From Phycomyces blakesleeanus NRRL 1555(-) (lineage: Eukaryota > Mucoromycota > Mucoromycetes > Mucorales > Phycomycetaceae), in assembly GCF_001638985.1 (NCBI RefSeq), contig NW_017265148.1, forward strand, positions 1,104,291-1,168,290: DNA of 64,000 bases. The letters are read 5' to 3'. Positions within the stretch are counted from its first letter, which is position 1. Each line of letters starts with the position of its first letter. Shown piece by piece: positions 56,404 to 64,000 of the stretch. The notes below the pieces were generated by a model. It was not told the DNA's origin, did not search any database, and saw only the letters and a program-made list of their open reading frames with translations. A program made the translations under genes and the position numbers.

Positions 56404-58323
56404 AACAGAAAACTGGTAGCACAATACTGCTAAAAAGTAGGTATATTAAGATGAACAAAAAAATACCTAGAAGCAGTATGATGGCCAAAGAACCAGAAAA
56501 AAATATTACCTGCATCGTCTATTTATATATAAAAGTGTCGGGATTTTTGTGAGGAGATTATAAGAATGATTATGTTACTGGACAGATTATTGATATCCAC
56601 ATAATTCCGGGTATGTTTTAAAGATACTATGAATATAAAAACCTACCTGGGATTTGAAGCAAAGAACCTCGTTCAATTTAATAGCTGTAAAGAATTGTTG
56701 GTGACAAGAATACTTGGATCTTATAATCATTCTCGAATTTTTGGAAGGATTAAGAGGTGTTTCAAACAGGTAGGATACTGTATTTATTAATGCCTTTCTT
56801 TTTGGCTAACAAAGAAGTCCAGTTGTTGATCTCAAATCCGTATGTATATCAAGTAGTATATAACCTTCTAGAATTTTTCATACTTTTTTTCTCTTTTTCT
56901 TCTTCTATCCATATTCATCTGTGCTTGTACAAACTATAAAAAGGCTTGATTATAATGGTAGCAAGATCAAAGTGTATGATAAAAAGACCTTGCTTTATCT
57001 TGTATCAATTAATGATAGTCGACGGGAAATCTACTTGAAAATGTTAGTATAGCTGTACTTTTAGAAAATAATGTATAGTTCTTTTTATTATTATTCTTAT
57101 TTTATATCAATTGATCCCAAGCTCTCCTAAGGTTGTCTAAAAGCCAAAGCTGGCAAGACCTTGAGACATTTGTGCAATATATATATATTACCTGTCTATG
57201 AGAGCATTATTTTTGATTTAGTATCAAGGAAAAAAAAACAAGTAAAAAGAGGTAGGCACAAAATACTCGACAATTAATAGACACAAGAATTGACGCTATA
57301 ATAAGCAGAATTTATATACAGTAAATGAACTACTCTCTATACATAATTGAGAGCAGGATGAGCCCAATATCTGTTAAGAAATAAAAGCAGGCATTACTGC
57401 TTATTTATAAATTCTTATTTTTATAATACTTCAGGATGTAAAGTAGAAAAGTGTAGGTTATCATGCTAGAAGGACCTATTAACTGCTATCTAGTAAAAGT
57501 TTGTACACCCTGTTATCAGCATATGTTATTCATTGGTCGTTTTGTATAGCTTGAATGTACTCTTGCTATACTTTACTAAAAGCAAATTGTCTAAAATGCG
57601 ACAGTACCTTCGGAGGACCATCAGATAGCTTCTTAGTGGTACAAAACAGTCTTCAAGTGTGTTCGAAGAACAGATATTTACATTTTTGGATAAAATTTAA
57701 AGCATATCATTGAGTATAGCTGCAGCCATCTAAAATAATAAAAAAAAAGTCTCTCTTCAGTACTGTCTATTATCGTTGCAAAAGACATAGATGGCTTCGG
57801 CTATCGTCAAGAGTGTGTACCGATGTAAGAGTCTCAATACTGGCTACATACTATTTGGCACTACTTCCTCAGTATTGACATAATTAACTACCCATTCCCC
57901 AACGTTAGATATCTTCTATATCTTAATCAAATTTGATTACAAGCTTTAGGGCCTCATAAACCGTTTATGAATTAAATATTTAAAATATGTAATTGATAAA
58001 AGATACGCAGAGTAAGCATTATGTAATTAAACTATTTAGTTCTATGAGTCAAATGAGTTTACCTTGTGTATTGTTGGATATAATAATACGAGCACGATTT
58101 ATTTATCCAACTAAAAAAGAAGGATCGTTTTGAACAAAATGTTAAATTGTATAATGAAAATCGACTTTAAATCTTGAACCATCATATTAATAATGCTTAT
58201 AGTTATAGGTGACCTGGTAAAGCTTGTTAAGGTCCATATGCTTTACATTATTCGATTTTAATTGATTCAATATTGATCAAATCATCTCAATTGTTCACTA
58301 TTTAAAATCAAAATACATTGTAG
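56404..58323. other. Gene-poor interval
   Basis: AT-rich sequence upstream of the F-box gene. Short ORFs such as 56757-56939 have no recognisable features. I see no RNA gene or transposase. Confidence 0.5.
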
Positions 58324-58572
58324 ATGAGGCTATTTACACCAAAAGTCCATTTTCGATACCTACTTTTACTCACACGACAACTGAAGAAAAAGTATGGAAA
58401 ACTTTCTTTTCAGTCTACTAATCAAAGGTGTGTAAAATGTAAATTAGGGTCAGTCAATACTTATTTTAACAGAAACAAGTGGGCATTTGTGGAGATACCA
58501 ACGACTCCAAAAAGGACTAAATTTGTTAAGTATATTAAAAAGGCAAAAAATCTATTTACACCACAAGGCTAA
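58324..58572 (+). CDS. Hypothetical small basic protein
   Basis: 82 codons from an ATG, rich in Lys and Arg, with one CVKC pair (QRCVKCKLGSV) and a KWAFVEIPTTPKRTKF stretch. No known domain recognised. It could be a chance ORF or a fragment of a mobile element. Confidence 0.25.
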   Translation: MRLFTPKVHFRYLLLLTRQLKKKYGKLSFQSTNQRCVKCKLGSVNTYFNRNKWAFVEIPTTPKRTKFVKYIKKAKNLFTPQG

Positions 58573-60900
58573 ATAAATTACCATGCATTTGTTTTAGTGT
58601 AAAGAGTACTATCTGGTTGTGCTTTATGTATAAGAAAGTTTCTTGTTATCGAAAACTGTTTGCATAAAGGACCAAAGGTATAGATGATCCAACTTATTTT
58701 TTATGAGCCCCTTTCAAAGGTAATGAATGCTTTCTCTTAGTATGTCTGCTCAAGAAACCAATATAGCACCAAACCGGCACTTTCTTTTTTCTCAACTGCC
58801 CAAAATAAAAAATTAACACACTCGTCTTTTCAGATCTGCCATTAATTGAGCCACAAGTCTGTGCATGACCAACACCAGCCTGTAATACTTTTGAGATCCA
58901 TACCTGTGGCTCGTATTATGCTGCCGTACCTTTATTAAAATGTGCTTATTATATTGTTTATTCTACAACTTTCTATACACCCAATTGTAAAGTCAGATGA
59001 TTCTTCTTGGTTTTTGAGGGCAGAGGCAAGATATATTGTATCTGATATAATGATGGGACACAGAGGCATGTCAACTGCTCCTGGAGACACCCACAGCAAG
59101 TACTCGATTATATACAATAGCGTGCCGAGCCGGATTGACTAATGGTTTGCTGGTTATGAGCTCGAATATGCGAGCCCATTTTAAGTGCCAACAGAGAGAA
59201 TACCCAGGGGGATATCGATTTATCTTCTTTGGTTTTATTGTGGGCGATCCATGGTCAACCTGTGGTAGACGCAAAAAAAAACAATATGATTTGGTGCTAC
59301 TGAAACGCTGAGATCACAAAGACTTACGGATCCCCCATACACAGCTTGGCGGTGTTTATTAATTGATTCAATCTCGGCTTGGTTTCGACTTGATCACATG
59401 TGAAAAGTTCCCTTCTCCCAATTGAACTGTATGCGATTTGGATATGAAAGATGGCCGGAATTTCTGGATTTCATGTCATATGAAGTAGGTCTTCTGGTGA
59501 TAAGCGCTGGAAAAATACAAGATCCCGCAACTAGCCTAGAGTCAGAAACGTTTTGTGGTTATATATCACACTGACACATCCCCGATCTGAAACTGGGACG
59601 TCAGTACTTGCAAAATACTAGAGATACTAGGCTTTTTCCTCCTGGCATTATGGCAGCACTCGCTGACGTTGTATATTCGACTGTAATACCTACGCCACAT
59701 CAGCGATTATTGATTCCCTTAAAGGCAACCATGATAGATATGGCCCTTTGGCTTTTCGTCTGCTTTATAATTCTTGTTACAATCTTCCCTCCTCTTTCCC
59801 TGTAATAATTCTACAAATTAATTTAGCTTCAGTTCAATAGTAAAATAAATACAACACACATATTTAAATAGACATCTTGTTGACTACGGTTACTGGGTAA
59901 CCCAAGACCGGTCAGAAATAAAAACTTGTACAAAAAAATTGCCTTTTTCTTAGTGCTTCTGACTCTGCACTGTTTGTATAGGACGCCAAAAATAGAGGGA
60001 AAGTAGCAGTGAGTCAAGTCGAGTGACTTGAGAGTTGAAGGATTTTTAAAGATATAAAGAATAAAGAAAGAGAATAATAGTTAATGTAACTTTTATGAAT
60101 TAATGTTAACGAAATTATTTTCTAGTCGAAAAAGAAAATGAATGCCAAATTGATGCCTATTTTCTGCACAGACTGGTATTTTCTATAGCCATAGTGGCGG
60201 CTTTAAGAAGGCTAATGATTAAACCACAAAAGATTTAAAATTCTTTTATCCCCAAAAAAGCTTCAGATCATTATGCTACCCTTTTTCATTACTTAGTCAT
60301 TCCTAGGTCCATATATCATTTTATAGATATCGCATTAGCTTTTTTTTGTCTGGTAGCTCGGGTACGTTCCTTGTTATCTTCTACTGTGAATCTCTTTTTA
60401 ACAAAATCAAGACAACAGAAAAAGGTAATAGTAAAACAACAGCCAACCATATTATTATTATAGACAAACTTAGTGGCAAGAAAATGAATACTGGTGGAAA
60501 GACAATTTTAGTAAAGAACAAATTAAGGAGAGCTAGTTAACTACGTTGGGTCATTTTTACAGCTACACCACCACTTCAAAGTTGATTTTAATGAGCGATA
60601 TCAAAAGAAATCCCGCCGTGCTATAGTAAACTGAATGAATGTCTCATTAGAAAATACACCTTGTCTACCTTACCAAGGAACACAAGTATAATAAGACAGC
60701 TCTCAAGTGTAATATAGTAGTACCAAAAACATTATTAATAATATTTTTTAAAGACAAATTTAAGATCAAAATCAAAGAGACAAAACATAATGATAATATC
60801 AAAGTCAAATGAGATCAAAATTTATTGTTCAAATTTTTATAAGGGGAATATAAGTTAGGTTAAATTAAATTAAGTATACTAAGATATTCCAGGCCATGCT
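58573..60900. other. Interval with ORF fragments only
   Basis: Local GC content is higher around 58,940-59,760, where short open stretches (e.g. WFLRAEARYIVSDIMMGHRG, minus-strand ORF 59071-59274) look like remnants of a gene or element, but none shows a motif I know. The remainder is AT-rich. Confidence 0.4.
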
Positions 60901-61470
60901 AGTCCAGTCGAGTCCAGTCGGTTCCAGTCAAGTCCAGTCGGTTTTTTTTTTGGTCCATTTGATTTTTCTTTTGATCTTTTTTTTTGTCCGTTTTTTTTTC
61001 TTCTTTTTTTTTGTCCAGTCAATATAAGCTAAGAGTGATAGGAGGAGGAGGAGGATTTTGGTATTGAAAAATAATAAAGGGGATAATTTGGACTTTTTGT
61101 TTTTTTTGTTTTTTTGATTCTTTTTTTGATTCTTTTTTTTTTGTCCAGTCAATTTCACGGAATAGTAATAAGAGGATGATTTTGATATTGAAGAGAATAA
61201 AAAAGATAATTTGGACTTTTTTTTTTTTTTTTTTTTTTTTTGCTTTTTTTTTTTGTCCAAACACAGCACACATAATAAAGGGGGATAATTTGGACTTTTT
61301 GATTTTTTTTTTGATTTTTTTTTTTAATTTTTTTTTGTCCGAACACAGCACACATAGTAAAGGGGATAATTTGGACTTTTTGATTTTGATTTTGATTTTT
61401 GATTTTGATTTTTTTTTTTTGATTTTTTTTTTACTTCTTTTTTTTTGTCCAGTCAATTTCACATAATAGT
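60901..61470. repeat. AGTCCAGTCG repeats and poly-T-rich ~80-120-bp units
   Basis: AGTCCAGTCG-like 10-mers repeat about four times at 60901-60943. Then GGATAATTTGGACTTTTT recurs near 61081, 61204, 61283 and 61364, each followed by long T-runs and by TTGTCC with CAGTCAAT or GAACACAGCAC. This is a degenerate array of 80-120-bp units. Lys/Phe-rich frames through it are artefacts. Confidence 0.75.
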
Positions 61471-61740
61471 AATAAGAGAAGGGGGTTTCGATATTGAAAA
61501 GAATAAGAGAAGGGGGTTTTGGTATTGCTCTTTTTGCTCTTTCTGTTTTTTTTTGAGCTTCTTTTTTTGAGCATTTTTTTTTGTTTTTTGTTTTTGATCA
61601 AAGACTTCATTTGCTTTGTATGTGTATATGTAAAAAGGGATTTCATACCTTGTCTTAATCCAGAGTCTTGTTCCAGTTCGCAGCTTTGCTTCAATCCAGG
61701 TCCAGGTTCCAATGCAGAGTTCTTCCGGTTTGTTCATCTT

Positions 61741-61760
61741 TTTTTGCTTTTTTTTTGCTT

Positions 61761-61816
<56 letters not shown>

Positions 61817-61858
61817 TTGCTTTTTTTTTTGTTTTTTTTTTGTTTTGTTTTTTTTTGA
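61741..61858. repeat. T(8-9)GC repeat
   Basis: About ten units of GC followed by seven to eleven T, ending in plain T/G runs and GAGAGAGAG. Confidence 0.9.
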
Positions 61859-61899
61859 GAGAGAGAGGAGGGCTTAGTATAGGCCTCAGGGTCGGATTT

Positions 61900-62090
61900 C
61901 TTTTGATCCTTTTGGAGTGGAGGACTTAATGTGCCTGATCATTTCTGATAGGCTTTGGTCTACGCCTCGGTTTTTGGATTTGATCCTTTTGGAGTGGAGG
62001 ACTTAATGTGCCTGATCATTTCTGATAGGTTTTGGTCTACGCCTCGGTTTTTGGATTTGATCCTTTTGAAGTGGAGGACTTAGTATATGC
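61900..62090. repeat. 77-bp tandem repeat
   Basis: GATCCTTTTGGAGTGGAGGA starts near 61905 and 61982 and, with one change, near 62059: a 77-bp period, about two and a half copies that are almost identical. Confidence 0.88.
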
Positions 62091-62315
62091 CTCAAGTTCG
62101 GATTTGGTTTTTGATTTTTGGTTTTTGATTTTTGATTTTTGGTTTTTGGTTTTTTTTTTGGAACTTGCTTTTGGAATTTTGCATTGGACCCCTTCTTGGA
62201 AATCGACTTGGCCTTGAGACTTGGAGGTACAACCCAGATTTTGGACTTTGATAGAAATGCGCCTCTACTTTTGTATGTATATATGTATGTATATAAGTGT
62301 GTATATGTATGTTTG

Positions 62316-62373
62316 TATGACTATGACTATGACTATGACTATGTGTATGTGTGTGTGTATTTGTGTGTGTGTA

Positions 62374-62430
<57 letters not shown>
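62316..62430. repeat. (GACTAT)n and (TG)n microsatellites
   Basis: GACTAT repeats four times near 62317-62340, followed by TG-rich sequence and a pure (TG)n tract at about 62377-62428. Confidence 0.92.
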
Positions 62431-62431
<1 letters not shown>

Positions 62432-62574
62432 AGAAAGAAATAGAAAAATAGAAATTGTGTGTGTTTGTGTGTGTATGTATTTGTCTACTTCTCTAATTGT
62501 GTACTTCTCTATTTGTTTGTATATGTTTGTGTGCTAGGACTAGTACTAGAACAGTACTTGGACAGTTTTTGGAC

Positions 62575-62650
62575 ATTTGGACTTGGACTTGGACAAGACT
62601 TGGAATTGGATTTGGACTTGGACTTGGACATAGCAATGGACCTTGGCTTG
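62575..62650. repeat. GGACTT 6-bp repeats
   Basis: Irregular TTGGACTTGGAC-type hexamers, encoding Asp/Leu or Trp/Thr runs depending on frame. Confidence 0.7.
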
Positions 62651-62906
62651 ACTATTTTGGAGATTGTACTAGTGACTATGGGGTTTGATCTGAGATAGAG
62701 AGATAATTGTGAGCACAATTTTTTCTGGTCAATATTGTTCTGGTTGTTTTTCTTTTCTTTTTTCTTTTCTTTTTTTTGTATCTTTTCATTTTCTTTTTAT
62801 ATATTTTTTTCTCTTTTTCTTCTTTTCTTTTTTGACTATCTATCTTGATTTGGCTTTGAATCTTGACAGTGACCTTGAGGGTCTCTGAAAAGCCTTTTTT
62901 TCTCTG

Positions 62907-63515
62907 GTGCGCATTTGGAGCCTGTGTTGTAGTAATACAAAAAATGATTAGTCTATGTCTTGAGATAGCTCACCCTTTTTCACGGTACTTACATTAGCCT
63001 TTCTTGTGGGCCGCATTGATGTTTGCTCTGGCGCATACTTTGGCCTCTCTTGTAGGATAGTTAGCCATTTTTGCTGGCACATACTGTGGTCTTTCTTGTG
63101 GGCTGGTTGGCCCTTTTTGCTGGCACATACTGTGGCCTTTCTTGTGGGGCGGTTTGCCCTTTTCTTCTGGCACATGCTTTGGCCTTTCTTGTGGGGCGGT
63201 TTGCCCTTTTCTTCTGGCACATGCTTTGGCCTTTCTTGTGGGCCGGCGTGCCATTTTTTCTGGCACATACTTTGGCCTTTATTGTGGGATGGTTTGCCCT
63301 TTTTGCTGGCACATACTTTGGCCTTTCTTGTGGGCCGGTTTGCCCTTTATCTGGTGCGCACTTGGAGCCTGCATTGTAACAATACAAAAACAATTAGATT
63401 ATGTCTTGAGATAGTTTGGTCCTTTTCCTGACACTTACATTAGCCTGTCTTGTAGGCCTGATTGGTCTTTGCTCTGGCGCATACTTTGGCCTCTCTTATG
63501 GGCTGGTGTAGCCTT
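62907..63515. repeat. 46-47-bp minisatellite in a ~445-bp higher-order repeat
   Basis: A unit with CTGGCACATACTTTGGCCTT and TTCTTGTGGGCCGGTTTGCC starts near 63074, 63120, 63167, 63214, 63260, 63306 and 63351, spaced 45-47 bp. The flank beginning GGTGCGCATTTGGAGCCTG at 62907 recurs as GGTGCGCACTTGGAGCCTG at 63352, with matching sequence following (ATGTCTTGAGATAG; CTTACATTAGCCT; GGCGCATACTTTGGCCTCTC). Two copies of a larger unit are therefore seen. Confidence 0.9.
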
Positions 63516-63619
63516 TTTCTAGGCGCCCTTGTTGGGCTTCTGGTGAGCCTTATCGGCTTTTGACGAGGTGTCTTGAGGACACGACATAGCCGACAACTTT
63601 GCGGCAGAAATGGAACCAT

Positions 63620-64000
63620 CGAGTTCCCCGGCAGAAGCAACAGGAAGCAACAGGAAGCAAATGTCCGACCAGTGGGATAAATGGCTCCTACCAGTGAGAT
63701 AAATGGACCCGCCAGTGGAAGGAAAATGGGCGGCTGGCAACTGGCAACTGGCAACCGGCAACCGGCAACTGGCGGCTATATAAAAAGGTCCACTGGCGAG
63801 AGATGACAGGTTCACTGGTAGGAGGAAAGGGCCTACCAGTGGGAAGCAACAAACCCACTGGCAGAAAAGTCCCACTGGCGGAAGCAACAGACTAACAAAA
63901 AAAAAGCAACAAGCAACAGTACCTTTCAAATAACATGGACCGCCGTGGAAGGCATAGGGAAGGAACAAGCAACGGGAGGGAACAAGCAACGGGAACTAAC
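63620..64000. repeat. CCAGTGG/CCACTGG and GGCAACTGGCAAC repeats
   Basis: Short motifs CCAGTGGG, CCCACTGG and ACTGGCAACTGGCAACCGG, plus AGCAACAGGAAGCAAC, recur in both orientations up to the window end, with a TATATAAAAAGG box at about 63777. Open frames here are repeat artefacts. Confidence 0.7.

Noticed and set aside
58935..59274. Overlapping ORFs as a real gene pair
   Set aside because: They overlap on opposite strands, lack motifs and neither has support from composition or introns.
60928..61930. Long Lys-rich and Phe-rich reading frames on both strands
   Set aside because: They are translations of poly-T/poly-A repeats, open in several frames at once, with no protein-like composition.
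62139..62451. Val/Cys-rich ORFs
   Set aside because: They translate the (TG)n microsatellite.
63074..63360. CRISPR-like array
   Set aside because: Units are directly adjacent with no unique spacers, and the genome is eukaryotic.
62948..63754. Repetitive reading frames that look like a repeat-domain protein (PTRKAKVCARRKGQ and similar)
   Set aside because: The unit is 46-47 bp, not a multiple of three, so the same peptide appears in all frames; this reflects DNA satellite sequence, not selection on a protein.

Overview
The window looks like AT-rich nuclear DNA of an early-diverging fungus, most likely Mucoromycota/Mucorales. The evidence is the short GT-AG introns, the fungal housekeeping proteins, and the transposon mix (DIRS, CACTA/Tnp2, MULE, Tc1/IS630) typical of those genomes. 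The genus cannot be fixed from the sequence alone.

Layout. (1) Positions 1-41,000 are a nest of transposable elements, mostly decayed. A minus-strand Tnp2-type transposase (about 1,640-8,740) is split by a complete MULE (3,391-7,219). The MULE has ~196-bp terminal inverted repeats, an 8-bp target duplication, and a transposase joined to an OTU-type cysteine-protease domain. Then follow a dead Tc1 (9,785-10,845) and an IS630/DDE_3 element whose ends are built of 22-bp subrepeats (11,019-12,866). Three CACTA elements come next: A at 13,991, B inserted in A at 18,113, and C inverted, ending at 39,114. Each carries a divergent gene pair: a zinc-finger Tnp2 transposase and a small coiled-coil accessory gene. 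A Tc1 with matched ends (22,959-24,303) lies against the broken end of B. A large Tnp2-like gene (25,766-29,081) and a structurally complete DIRS retrotransposon (29,449-34,287) follow, then a TA-flanked element (34,327-36,678) that truncates CACTA-C. A Harbinger-like MITE (37,588-37,856) sits in C's divergent promoter.

(2) Positions 41,177-56,403 are a compact island of apparently intact host genes: a small coiled-coil protein, the ATP synthase assembly factor ATP12, a four-CBS-motif protein, a PAQR/Izh3 membrane receptor, the SAGA subunit SPT3, a branched-chain aminotransferase, and an F-box protein. I see no transposon inside this island.

(3) Positions 56,400-64,000 are gene-poor and end in poly-T-rich repeats, microsatellites and minisatellites, including a 46-47-bp array inside a ~445-bp higher-order unit. 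A subtelomeric or heterochromatic edge is possible but unproven.

The transposons record a readable insertion order: MULE into Tnp2, CACTA-B into CACTA-A, the MITE into CACTA-C, and the TA element into CACTA-C. The host genes are unrelated to each other in function. The best candidates for something undescribed are the divergent CACTA gene pair with its coiled-coil partner, the MULE-OTU fusion, the subrepeat-built IS630 ends, and the ~650-bp non-coding repeat present twice.
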